Shown piece after piece: positions 23,024-29,871 of a stretch of DNA of 31,932 bases; within the stretch, counting starts at the first letter, position 1; the number at the start of each line of letters is the position of its first letter. The stretch covers positions 1-31,932 of IMG/VR virus record IMGVR_UViG_3300009537_000095; one strand, given 5' to 3'. This stretch comes from a virus. The position numbers were made by a program, and so were the translations under genes. The notes beneath the pieces were generated by a model, which was given only the letters and a program-made list of their open reading frames with translations, did no database searches and was not told the DNA's origin.

Positions 23024-23175
23024 CCATTCCTAAGGACGTGTATCGTATGGTACAAAGTATGGTACAAAGGGTCAGGAGATTTTTGTTTCCTCGTGGCTGC
23101 TATATCTCGTACGGCTTCCAAGTGCGGTGGGTAAACCCGTGTCCGTTTTGCTGTCGTGGCAGGGGCGATAAGTGA
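23020..23175 (+). CDS. Small Cys-rich protein (51 aa), threaded between two genes
   Basis: A short frame that exactly bridges two genes: ATG at 23020 overlaps the upstream stop (ATGA) and its TGA overlaps the downstream GTG start (GTGA at 23172-23175). It reads [30 protein letters not shown] and ends NPCPFCCRGRGDK, with a C-terminal CxxC-C cluster that could bind zinc. A 12-base direct repeat (TATGGTACAAAG, 23046-23069) encodes MVQS/MVQR. No family recognised, but both junctions strongly support coding. Confidence 0.6.
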   Translation: MTIPKDVYRMVQSMVQRVRRFLFPRGCYISYGFQVRWVNPCPFCCRGRGDK

Positions 23176-24074
23176 GCCTCTCTTACATTGTGGGCCCAGT
23201 CCTCCGATATCTGGAGTCCCCAGAAAAGCATCTCAACTCCGAGGCCATGCTAGCATCAGTGGAGCGCATGAAGTACGTCTTGTCTGGTCAGTTCTCCGGA
23301 GGGCGCAAGGGTAGAGACACGTCCGAGATCAAAATGTACCCTTCCGAGGCCGGCAAATGTGAGCGCATGATCCAGTACAAGGTTCTCGGTATCCCCGGAG
23401 AGCCCTTTCAGGGTGACACCACCTTCAAGATGGCCATGGGCGACCTGCTGGAGCTCACCATCCTGTACGTTGCGGCCCACGCCCCAGGCGTAGAGATCGT
23501 GGATAACAACGTGATTCGCCCAATCACCATCGCTGGCCGGCCATGGCGCGGTGCAACGGACGGGATCCATGTCGGCGACAAGCGGCGCAACGTAGAGATC
23601 AAGTCCACCTCTAAGTACGGGCTTGAGATAACACAGCGCAAGGGCGTCAATGATGACTTCGGATACCTCAGCCAGGCCGCGGTTTATATGCGTCAGCTCC
23701 TGGTTGACAAGGCGATCGACCCGCCCGGTGAAACCATCTTCGTCTACGTCTGCCGAGACACCATGAAAATGTGGGAGACGATTGTTAAATACGAGGATAT
23801 AAAGGACTTGGCGGTAGCCGCTGACGAGAAGTTTCAGCGCGTCATTGACGCGGTGGAGGCCAAAAAGCTGCTGCCCAGACCCCACGTTCTTGAAGCAGGC
23901 GCCCTTGGCCTCAATTGCTCCTACTGCGCCCTGAAGCACACCTGTTGGACCGAGCCGAAGCAGGTTGTGACGTTTGATCAGAGCATGAGGCCGGTGTACC
24001 GAGAGAAGCCGACCACTATCGTGCGCATGGAGATGGTAAAGCGTCGGCCTAAGTGGTTTGTTGTTGATGTGTGA
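23172..24074 (+). CDS. Cas4-like RecB-family nuclease (PD-(D/E)XK, four cysteines)
   Basis: 300 residues from a GTG at 23172 with AGGGGCG upstream. Nuclease motifs: GRPWRGATDG (Asp130), NVEIKST (Glu142, Lys144) and FGYLSQAAVYM (Gln168), i.e. the D...ExK...Q series of the RecB/Cas4 class. Cys63 (SEAGKCER) and Cys249, Cys252 and Cys258 (LNCSYCALKHTCW) could hold a 4Fe-4S cluster as in Cas4 and AddB. Phage homologues act in recombination or DNA-end processing. No CRISPR array or other cas gene is present, so an adaptation role is not indicated. Confidence 0.75.
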   Translation: MSLSYIVGPVLRYLESPEKHLNSEAMLASVERMKYVLSGQFSGGRKGRDTSEIKMYPSEAGKCERMIQYKVLGIPGEPFQGDTTFKMAMGDLLELTILYVAAHAPGVEIVDNNVIRPITIAGRPWRGATDGIHVGDKRRNVEIKSTSKYGLEITQRKGVNDDFGYLSQAAVYMRQLLVDKAIDPPGETIFVYVCRDTMKMWETIVKYEDIKDLAVAADEKFQRVIDAVEAKKLLPRPHVLEAGALGLNCSYCALKHTCWTEPKQVVTFDQSMRPVYREKPTTIVRMEMVKRRPKWFVVDV

Positions 24075-24231
24075 AATTTACGTGTTGGGGGTTATTTCGG
24101 GTAGCTACTGGAAGCGGAAAATGCAGGGTTACGCTGGTGAGAGTCCAAAGGGCTGTGATACGGCCAGCCACGAGCCAGCGAATCACGTACCTGTTAACCT
24201 GAAGCCATCGCGGTCGGCCCAACTCAAATGA
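24067..24231 (+). CDS. Possible small ORF (54 aa) in a region that may instead be structured RNA
   Basis: ATG at 24067 overlaps the end of the Cas4-like gene by 8 bases; the frame ends at 24231. It would read MCEIYVLGVISGSYWKRK, then KGCDTASHEPANHVPVN and KPSRSAQLK. No ribosome-binding site is evident and no family is recognised. The same DNA shows nested complementary segments (see the RNA candidate), which may explain it better. Confidence 0.3.
   Translation: MCEIYVLGVISGSYWKRKMQGYAGESPKGCDTASHEPANHVPVNLKPSRSAQLK
24079..24189 (+). ncRNA. Candidate structured RNA upstream of the primase-helicase
   Basis: Nested pairings: TACGTG (24079-24084) with CACGTA (24184-24189); CGCTGG (24132-24137) with CCAGCG (24175-24180); and GGCTG (24151-24155) with CAGCC (24165-24169). 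The unpaired GGTGAGAGTCC (24136-24146) resembles one box of cobalamin riboswitches, but other required boxes are missing. It lies 60 bases ahead of the primase-helicase TTG start. A cis-regulatory leader or ribozyme is a possibility only. Confidence 0.35.
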
Positions 24232-24249
24232 AAGATCAAGAGAAAGAAA

Positions 24250-25704
24250 TTGATAGCAGAGAGACATCTCGGAGCGATGAAAGAGAGCGGTATCTGTCCT
24301 GGTTGCGTAGACCGCCTGACCCAGGCCGGCGTTATAGGTTCCACAGACGAGGGCCTAAGGATCAACTATCCTGGGATCAAGGGGTTCTATCGGATCCGCT
24401 TGGATAATCCGGCCCCCGGCAAGGGTAAGTACACTCAGCCCAAAGACACTGGCAGCCGGCTGTTTCGGGCTCCGCTGTATAAACAGTGGTCTACTGGCTC
24501 CCATCCAATCTTCATCACCGAGGGCGAGAAGAAAGCCTTGGCTCTGGATTGCCGTTTCGAGGGACGGTTTGGCGTTCTCGGAATAGGCGGCGTGTGGAAC
24601 TGGACTGGCGGCAAGGACGAGGGTCGACGGATTCTAATTGAGGACTTTCACGACATCGATCTGTCCGGGCGCAGCGTCTATATCGTCTTCGACTCTGACG
24701 CAGAGGACAATCAGCAGGTCCTACAAGCCGAGCGCGGCCTCGCGCGGGCCCTGCAAGACAAAAAGGCCAAGGTCAAGATCATAGCTCTACCTCCAGAGCA
24801 TAAGGGTATAGACGATTGGCTGGTGGCTTGGGGCGACAGATGGCGGGAAGAGCTTCGTGAGCTAGCCAGGGAAGCGATGCACACCCGGAGCGGGGATCGC
24901 TATCGCGCCATTTACGATCAGGTGTATTCGTTCGAGGACATGGTGGGAACCAAGTTTCCAATGCCCGAGTTCTACTGCGGGACCGACGTGTTCGGCCTCG
25001 TGGGGCAGGGCATGGTGACTATCATTCATGGCCCAACCAACGTTGGCAAAACCTATCTCGCTACCCAGATGGCCGTCAGTATTGCCACTGGAAATGATTG
25101 GCTGGATCACCCATGCAGAAAGGCTAAGGTGCTTGTCCTTCAGGGTGAACTCCCTCCGGGGCTGTACGCCCGCGGCCGGCTCATGCCGTGGATGGAGCGC
25201 GTTGGCTGTCCGGAGAATCTCAAGTTCTACAACTGGTCGTTCAACTTCGCCGAGTCATCCCGGTTTCGGGAGGCGTTCGAGGACGGTCAGTGGCAGGGGT
25301 TAAACAATTTCGAGACCATGCTGGACGAGCATCGTCCGGATGTGGTTCTCATCGATCCGCTTCAAAGCTATCACAACCTCGTGGAAGCATCTAATGATCA
25401 GCTCCGCGAGTTGCTGAAGCGGCTGAAGCGGATCGCTATTTCTCGCAACCTGGCGCTCGTCTGCGTGGATCACGATCGCAAATCTGGCGGGGATGGAACC
25501 AACGCCCTTCGCGGCGCGTCCGCCAAGAGCGATCTGGCTGATGCCGTGATAGGTCTCGTCAAGGACGAGGGTGCGGTCATGCTCAAATACAGCAAGGTCA
25601 GGTACATCAACCGGGCCATTCCTGACCCGTTCGAGATCCATATGGCAGACTCGACTTTCTATGTCGGGCCGAGGCCGGACATTGGAGGTTTTACCGGAGA
25701 ATGA
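24250..25704 (+). CDS. Primase-helicase (DUF3854/TOPRIM-like plus RecA-fold helicase)
   Basis: Bifunctional replication protein, 484 residues. I use the TTG at 24250 since HLGAMKESGI fits the usual opening of the family; an ATG at 24277 is the alternative. Primase/TOPRIM-like part: IFITEGEKKALAL (Glu91), VYIVFDSDAEDN (Asp148/Asp150), KGIDDW. Helicase part: HGPTNVGKTYLA (Walker A, 261-268), VLIDPLQSY (Walker B, Asp369), then CVDHDRKSGGDG. It unwinds DNA and primes synthesis. The C-terminus overlaps the next gene by ATGA. The 5' leader holds the RNA candidate described above. Confidence 0.8.
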   Translation: MIAERHLGAMKESGICPGCVDRLTQAGVIGSTDEGLRINYPGIKGFYRIRLDNPAPGKGKYTQPKDTGSRLFRAPLYKQWSTGSHPIFITEGEKKALALDCRFEGRFGVLGIGGVWNWTGGKDEGRRILIEDFHDIDLSGRSVYIVFDSDAEDNQQVLQAERGLARALQDKKAKVKIIALPPEHKGIDDWLVAWGDRWREELRELAREAMHTRSGDRYRAIYDQVYSFEDMVGTKFPMPEFYCGTDVFGLVGQGMVTIIHGPTNVGKTYLATQMAVSIATGNDWLDHPCRKAKVLVLQGELPPGLYARGRLMPWMERVGCPENLKFYNWSFNFAESSRFREAFEDGQWQGLNNFETMLDEHRPDVVLIDPLQSYHNLVEASNDQLRELLKRLKRIAISRNLALVCVDHDRKSGGDGTNALRGASAKSDLADAVIGLVKDEGAVMLKYSKVRYINRAIPDPFEIHMADSTFYVGPRPDIGGFTGE

Positions 25705-26066
25705 GACCGAGGAAGACCCAGCTTAGAACCAAGCTCCGCGGCCTCGCGCGGGCCTATCGTAATCTCCCATGGATGATAGGAGACGCCATCAACGAGGGGG
25801 ATCGTACCAATGGTGAGGATGTTTATACGCTCGCTGGGGAGCTGCGACTCTCTGAGGCCCAACTCTACGACTTTGCCCGTGTGGCCAGGGTGTGGCCCAG
25901 GTCGAAGCGCGTCTTTGACCTTCCGTGGTCCTATTATCGAGACGCTGGCACCGATCTGGGCGTAGCTGGTGCAGTGCTGTCTTCAACATGTAAGATGGGC
26001 TGGTCCAGAGATCAGATGCGCCAGTGCTTGCAGAGAATTAGAAAGCTGTCCGATGAACATCAATGA
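25701..26066 (+). CDS. Helical protein after primase-helicase (121 aa)
   Basis: ATGA overlap with the primase-helicase. It reads LRGLARAYRNLPWMIGDAIN, then ELRLSEAQLYDFARVARVW and KMGWSRDQMRQCLQRI. The 'W.iGD.in.G ... l.ls...l...a.Va..w' pattern occurs in phage and plasmid proteins carrying a helix-turn-helix-like core. DNA binding is an inference. Position suggests a replication or packaging accessory. Confidence 0.55.
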   Translation: MRPRKTQLRTKLRGLARAYRNLPWMIGDAINEGDRTNGEDVYTLAGELRLSEAQLYDFARVARVWPRSKRVFDLPWSYYRDAGTDLGVAGAVLSSTCKMGWSRDQMRQCLQRIRKLSDEHQ

Positions 26067-26319
26067 AGCCCTGAAAAGGATCGAGCAGTGGACCGCACAG
26101 CCGGATCTGATGTTCGATTGGCGGTCGGACACGCTCAAGCTGGCGTGCCTGGTCCTCGAAGACATACTGAAGAATCCCCAGGGCGCCGGCCGAGCCAAGG
26201 ACCTATCTCGCATCCGCGCCGTGGCGCAGCTCCAGTCCCTTATGGTGGCCATGGAGTCTATGCGTATCAACGTGCCGATCGTCTGCCCTAACTGCGAGCA
26301 CGAGCACACGTTGAAATGA
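26053..26319 (+). CDS. Small protein before terminase, C-terminal CxxC (88 aa)
   Basis: ATG at 26053 (a longer frame to 25969 overlaps the previous gene). Sequence: MNINEALKRIEQWTA, WRSDTLKLACLVLEDIL, AVAQLQSLMVAMESM and CPNCEHEHTLK at the end, a short zinc-knuckle-like motif. It is all-helical and sits where a terminase small subunit usually lies, immediately before the ATPase gene (ATGA overlap). Sequence does not show a recognisable TerS fold, so that identity is only positional. Confidence 0.5.
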   Translation: MNINEALKRIEQWTAQPDLMFDWRSDTLKLACLVLEDILKNPQGAGRAKDLSRIRAVAQLQSLMVAMESMRINVPIVCPNCEHEHTLK

Positions 26320-27044
26320 CGGCCTCCAAGGACCGCATCGTCGGCGGGGCCATATTCGGCTCTCGCGTCTCCACGGGCGAGCTCCATCCGTCGAGACAGC
26401 TACTACTGAGCCGCATTGCCCGCGACCCATGGGCATTTATGACCGGTGTGGACCCTATCACAGAGATTCCGCTGGTCTGGACGCGTAACGAGAAGTCGAG
26501 CACCGGGAAAGACCCATTCCCACACAAGGATTATTTACGTTTATACACGCAAGCTCTTCAGACCGAGCCTGTGCTGTTCGTCCCAAAGTCTCGCCAGATG
26601 ATTATCTCGACGTGTACGCTGACTTTGGCGCTGTGGGAAATCCTCTTCAACCCGTCGTGGCGAACCATTCTCTCGAAGGTCACGGAAGACGAAGCTGAGG
26701 AGCTCCTAGAGAACAAGGTTCGCTATACCTATCGGCACCTGCCGGAGTGGATCCGTACTCGTCGGCGCATTGACGACAAGCCTAAAGGTAAGGCCGAGTG
26801 CAAGGACACGGCCAGCTATATCCTGGCCGCGGCGCAAAACGCGGCCGACAGAGAGTGTCGCGGCGGCACGGCCAACCGGGTTATAGTTGACGAGGCGTGT
26901 TATCAGGACTATACCCGGTCGATCGTTGAGGCAGGGGGACCCATGACCCAGCGCCTGGTTCTCATCTCGTCCCCAAACATCAGCTATCCCGGCGGGCGGT
27001 TCATGCGCGCTGCGATCTACGACGAGGATATGGACAATGTCTAA
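26316..27044 (+). CDS. terL: Terminase large subunit, ATPase half only
   Basis: Motor domain that powers DNA packaging. 242 residues: LFVPKSRQMIISTC is the Walker A-type loop (K91-T99, with Ile where a Gly is commonest), NRVIVDEACY the Walker B (Asp192, Glu193), and LVLISSPN the coupling motif (216-221). It stops at residue 242 shortly after GGRFMRAAIYDEDMDN, exactly where an intact terminase would enter its linker to the nuclease domain. The missing nuclease half is at 28810-29862, 1765 bases downstream. The next gene starts 8 bases before this stop. Intact TerLs of this kind run about 450-600 residues. Confidence 0.8.
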   Translation: MTASKDRIVGGAIFGSRVSTGELHPSRQLLLSRIARDPWAFMTGVDPITEIPLVWTRNEKSSTGKDPFPHKDYLRLYTQALQTEPVLFVPKSRQMIISTCTLTLALWEILFNPSWRTILSKVTEDEAEELLENKVRYTYRHLPEWIRTRRRIDDKPKGKAECKDTASYILAAAQNAADRECRGGTANRVIVDEACYQDYTRSIVEAGGPMTQRLVLISSPNISYPGGRFMRAAIYDEDMDNV

Positions 27045-27447
27045 ACGTGCTTGCTACATCGCCGGGCCCATGCGTGGCATACCGGGCTACAACGAAGCGG
27101 AGTTCGCGCGGGCCGCAAAGTTGCTCAGGTCTCAGGGGTGGATCGTCCATAACCCTGTTGAGATGGACAAACAAGACGGCGATTTTGAGCCCGGCCTGAC
27201 CGTGCAAGAGCAGGAGCGGCGCTCCACACCCGAGACGTGCCGCAAATTTGCCGGGCGTGATATCGATGTGATAGTCAACATCCTCCGGGCGGAAGACGGC
27301 GATGCGATCGTGCTTCTACCCGGGTGGAGATCCAGCGTGGGAGCGACTGCCGAGTTTCAAGTGGCTCGATGGGTAGGGCTGAGGTGGATCCTTTTGGGGG
27401 ACCCCGACACGGACGGGCTACTCGTTCAGGCAGGAAGCGATGAGTGA
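27037..27447 (+). CDS. DUF4406 (nucleoside deoxyribosyltransferase-like) protein
   Basis: 136 residues; ATG overlaps the terminase ATPase gene by 8 bases. CYIAGPMRGIPGYNEAEF and GWIVHNPVEM at the N-terminus, and IVLLPGWRSSVGATAEFQVA at the C-terminus, form the DUF4406 signature (Rossmann-like fold of nucleoside 2-deoxyribosyltransferases). Such proteins are common accessory genes in phages and may act on nucleosides or nucleotide signals; no activity is shown here. It is the first of four genes between the two terminase halves. Confidence 0.75.
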   Translation: MSKRACYIAGPMRGIPGYNEAEFARAAKLLRSQGWIVHNPVEMDKQDGDFEPGLTVQEQERRSTPETCRKFAGRDIDVIVNILRAEDGDAIVLLPGWRSSVGATAEFQVARWVGLRWILLGDPDTDGLLVQAGSDE

Positions 27448-28369
27448 AGGGGAAGCGGTGACAAAACTCCACAGTTATTCGAGCCCGTTTTTGGTGGGGC
27501 ATCAGGCGCTGCAACGTTACGAGGATCGCCCCGGTATCTTCGAAGTGGGTGTCTTCGTCGAGGAGAAGATCGATGGGAGTCAATTCTCGTTCTCGCGTGA
27601 TGGGTCAGGACTCCGCTTTCGCTCAAGAAACGCTGAGGTGTTCAAAGACGGCGCGGGGATGTTCCAACGAGGCGTGGATGCTATCGCCGAGATAGCCGAC
27701 CAGCTCCGCGATGGATGGACCTACCGTGGCGAGTACCTCATGAAGCCCAAGCACAACACGCTCTGCTATGACCGTGTGCCGGTGCGCCACGTCATTCTGT
27801 TCGATATCGAGACCCAGCCCAATGTGTTTCTCGATCCGCAGGAGCGGGCAGAAGAAGCGCACAGGCTTGGACTCGAATCGGTGCCGGTGCTGTTCTGCGG
27901 GAAGCTCACGCCGGTTGATCTAAAGGAGATGCTCGCAGGCGGAAGCGTTCTAGGCGGAAAAAGAGAGGGGCTTGTGGTAAAGCCAATCGGCCACGCGCTA
28001 TGGGGGCGCGACAAGAAAGTCCTTATGGCCAAGCTCGTAGCCGAAGACTTCAAGGAGAAGCACGAGACGGAGTGGCGCAAGTCCAATCCAACAAAAAGGG
28101 ACATCATTCAGGAAATCATAGAGACCTACAGGACGGAGCAACGGTGGCAGAAAGCTACCCAACACCTACGGGAAGCCGGAGCGCTAAAGGGTGAGCCGTC
28201 CGATATCGGGCTGCTCATGAAAGAGGTGCCGAACGACATACTTGGAGATTCGGCGTACGAGATTCGCGAGCGCCTGTTCAATCACTTCTGGAAGGAGATA
28301 TCGCGCTCTGTCACAAAAGGGCTCCCCGAATGGTACAAGGCGCGGCTGTTCAAGGAGGCGAGAGGATGA
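27440..28369 (+). CDS. RNA ligase (Rnl2-like)
   Basis: Nucleotidyltransferase that seals RNA nicks through a Lys-AMP intermediate. From the ATG at 27440 (309 residues): EEKIDGS holds the nucleophile Lys43; RGEY (96-99), FDIE (121-124), EGLVVKP (176-182) and MAKLV (196-200) match motifs III, IIIa, IV and V. A helical C-terminal domain follows, as in Rnl2. A GTG at 27458 with AAGGGGA just upstream is an alternative start. Phages use such ligases to repair tRNA cut by host defence systems. Its place inside the split terminase is unusual. ATGA overlap with the next gene. Confidence 0.8.
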   Translation: MSEGEAVTKLHSYSSPFLVGHQALQRYEDRPGIFEVGVFVEEKIDGSQFSFSRDGSGLRFRSRNAEVFKDGAGMFQRGVDAIAEIADQLRDGWTYRGEYLMKPKHNTLCYDRVPVRHVILFDIETQPNVFLDPQERAEEAHRLGLESVPVLFCGKLTPVDLKEMLAGGSVLGGKREGLVVKPIGHALWGRDKKVLMAKLVAEDFKEKHETEWRKSNPTKRDIIQEIIETYRTEQRWQKATQHLREAGALKGEPSDIGLLMKEVPNDILGDSAYEIRERLFNHFWKEISRSVTKGLPEWYKARLFKEARG

Positions 28370-28614
28370 GGAAGAAAAAAGCAGTAAAGAAGAAACAAGT
28401 AGTACAAGTACGGGTTGGTTGTTGTAGGCTCGTAGCGATTCGCAGTTCTCGTTCAACCCGATGGCGGATCATGCTCCAAGGTGCGGCTGGCAATACTGTG
28501 ACAAACGACATCTTAGATAAGGCGCTAGAGCGCCATTTCCCTATTCCTCTTTGGCAATGGCGCGAACTGGCCAAGCTAATATCACTTATGGACAAGAACA
28601 CTCCCCTTGTTTGA
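28366..28614 (+). CDS. Small basic protein (82 aa)
   Basis: ATG overlaps the RNA ligase stop (ATGA) and has AAGGAGG 7 bases upstream, so this start is preferred over an earlier in-frame ATG at 28330. The first ten residues are mostly Lys (MRKKKAVKKK). The rest has a Cys pair (VGCCRLVAI) and a helical end containing ILDKALERHFPIPLWQW. No family recognised; nucleic-acid binding is plausible from charge. Confidence 0.6.
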   Translation: MRKKKAVKKKQVVQVRVGCCRLVAIRSSRSTRWRIMLQGAAGNTVTNDILDKALERHFPIPLWQWRELAKLISLMDKNTPLV

Positions 28615-28633
28615 GCCAAAAGAAAGAAAAAAA

Positions 28634-28828
28634 ATGACCACAGAAGAGACCGAGCTGCGCGCCGAGGCGCTGAATCGATTCTCGGAAGATCCTGAGTTCG
28701 AGGCAGGCATGGTGGAGTTTCTCTATCGGATCTACAAGCACAAAGACGCGCCTCGAATACTTGATCGCCAGGCAATCCGCACCCCTTTTGGAACCTTAAA
28801 TCTGGTGGGATGGATAAGAAACGATTGA
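28634..28828 (+). CDS. Small hypothetical protein (64 aa)
   Basis: ATG at 28634; the TTG at 28607 is a weaker alternative. Reads EETELRAEALNRFSED, then GMVEFLYRIYKHKDAPRIL and ends NLVGWIRND. Helical N-terminus, no family recognised. Its end overlaps the terminase nuclease start by 19 bases. Confidence 0.5.
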   Translation: MTTEETELRAEALNRFSEDPEFEAGMVEFLYRIYKHKDAPRILDRQAIRTPFGTLNLVGWIRND

Positions 28829-29862
28829 CGGGAACCAAAGATAAGCCGCTCCGACCGTGCGAAGGCGTGCGCCAGTGGACCACCTCGAAGGGCTGGTCCG
28901 TCTTTGAGATACATTACACCGCGGATCCCGACAAGAGATCCGAGGAGTGGAAACAATCGGCGCTCGACTCTATGCCCGATCTCCAGTCATACAACCGAGA
29001 GTTCGAGATCGATTGGACCAGCACCACTGGCCTGGCGTTCTATCAGGCGTTCTACAAGAAGAACATCGAGGAGCCTGGCTACTATGTTCGCGTACAAAAC
29101 GTTCCGGCCCCACCTGCCGTTATTTATCGAGGGTTCGACTTCGGCTTTCGGAGGCCGGCCTGTGTTTGGGCCTACCAGGATCGAGACGGGCGCCTGCGGG
29201 TGCTTCGGGAGTTCTCGCCTCAAAACATGGATGTCTACGAGTTCCGTGACACGGTTCGAGCCATCTCTGGCGAGATCGGTCTTGACGACAAAAGTTTAGA
29301 CAACAAGCCCAAAGCACAAGAAACCTTGAATACCCTTCATCCAGGCGTGCCATGGTTTTCGAAAGATCACCAGTTCGTGGACTTCTGTGGCGTCGAGGCT
29401 CGCAAGGTGAACACCCTAACCGGAGACCATGGCGAGATCAACGACTACGAGGTGATGCGCAGTGGCGGCATAGACCTGCATATTGTTAACCAGCGCGTCT
29501 CGGCCGGCACCTATATTATCCGCCAGCTCATGAAAGATTACGGCGGGTCGCCGAACTTGTTGATCGATCCAACGTGCGCGGTGATCATCCGCGGCCTAGC
29601 CGGAGGCTTAACCTTTGGCTCTGGCACAAAGTCAACGCCTTTGGACGATGCGATTGCGCCGCACCCAGAGCTGTCTCATCTTCACGACGGACTGCGGTAT
29701 CTAGTCTGCGGCGTCTTCAACGTTGCCGACATGCAGAAGGTCATCAACCAGGGTGTGGCGCGGGCCCAGAAGAGATCGGTCCACCCAAGCAAAAAGGAGC
29801 CCCCCAGGTATGGCCCCACGGACGACCTGGAAGACTTGCCTTTTTGGGCTTCCCTGGAGTAG
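28810..29862 (+). CDS. terL: Terminase large subunit, nuclease half only
   Basis: 350 residues. The start (ATG at 28810) precedes the family linker: GWSVFEIHYTADPDKR, EEWKQSALDSM and YNREFEIDWTSTTGLAFY. The RNase H-like nuclease follows: IYRGFDFGF (Asp110), FVDFCGVEAR (Asp191) and LHDGLRYLV (Asp293), the three acidic positions that bind metals. No ATPase motifs. Upstream in frame there is a stop at 28762 and no better start, so it cannot simply be read through from the ATPase gene. Together with the 242-residue ATPase half it makes about 592 residues, a normal TerL length. Confidence 0.8.
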   Translation: MDKKRLTGTKDKPLRPCEGVRQWTTSKGWSVFEIHYTADPDKRSEEWKQSALDSMPDLQSYNREFEIDWTSTTGLAFYQAFYKKNIEEPGYYVRVQNVPAPPAVIYRGFDFGFRRPACVWAYQDRDGRLRVLREFSPQNMDVYEFRDTVRAISGEIGLDDKSLDNKPKAQETLNTLHPGVPWFSKDHQFVDFCGVEARKVNTLTGDHGEINDYEVMRSGGIDLHIVNQRVSAGTYIIRQLMKDYGGSPNLLIDPTCAVIIRGLAGGLTFGSGTKSTPLDDAIAPHPELSHLHDGLRYLVCGVFNVADMQKVINQGVARAQKRSVHPSKKEPPRYGPTDDLEDLPFWASLE

Positions 29863-29869
29863 TTTAAAC
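29862..29869. repeat. GTTTAAAC palindrome between terminase and portal genes
   Basis: Perfect copy starting on the last base of the terminase stop codon and ending two bases before the portal ATG at 29872. Confidence 0.85.
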
Positions 29870-29871
29870 AT

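Noticed and set aside
22516-23121. Reverse 201-residue Ala-rich frame over the tandem repeat
   Set aside because: The Ala-rich text is the mirror of the 12-bp repeat; the forward frame has the start, ribosome-binding site and family-like N-terminus.
24079-24189. Cobalamin riboswitch
   Set aside because: Only the GGTGAGAGTCC box resembles the consensus; the conserved CCCGC-containing and distal boxes are missing, so I report only an unclassified RNA candidate.
27037-28828. Group I/II intron or intein as the cause of the split terminase
   Set aside because: The intervening DNA is packed with overlapping genes, the ATPase half has its own stop inside the next gene, and no intein splice motifs or intron core sequences were recognised.
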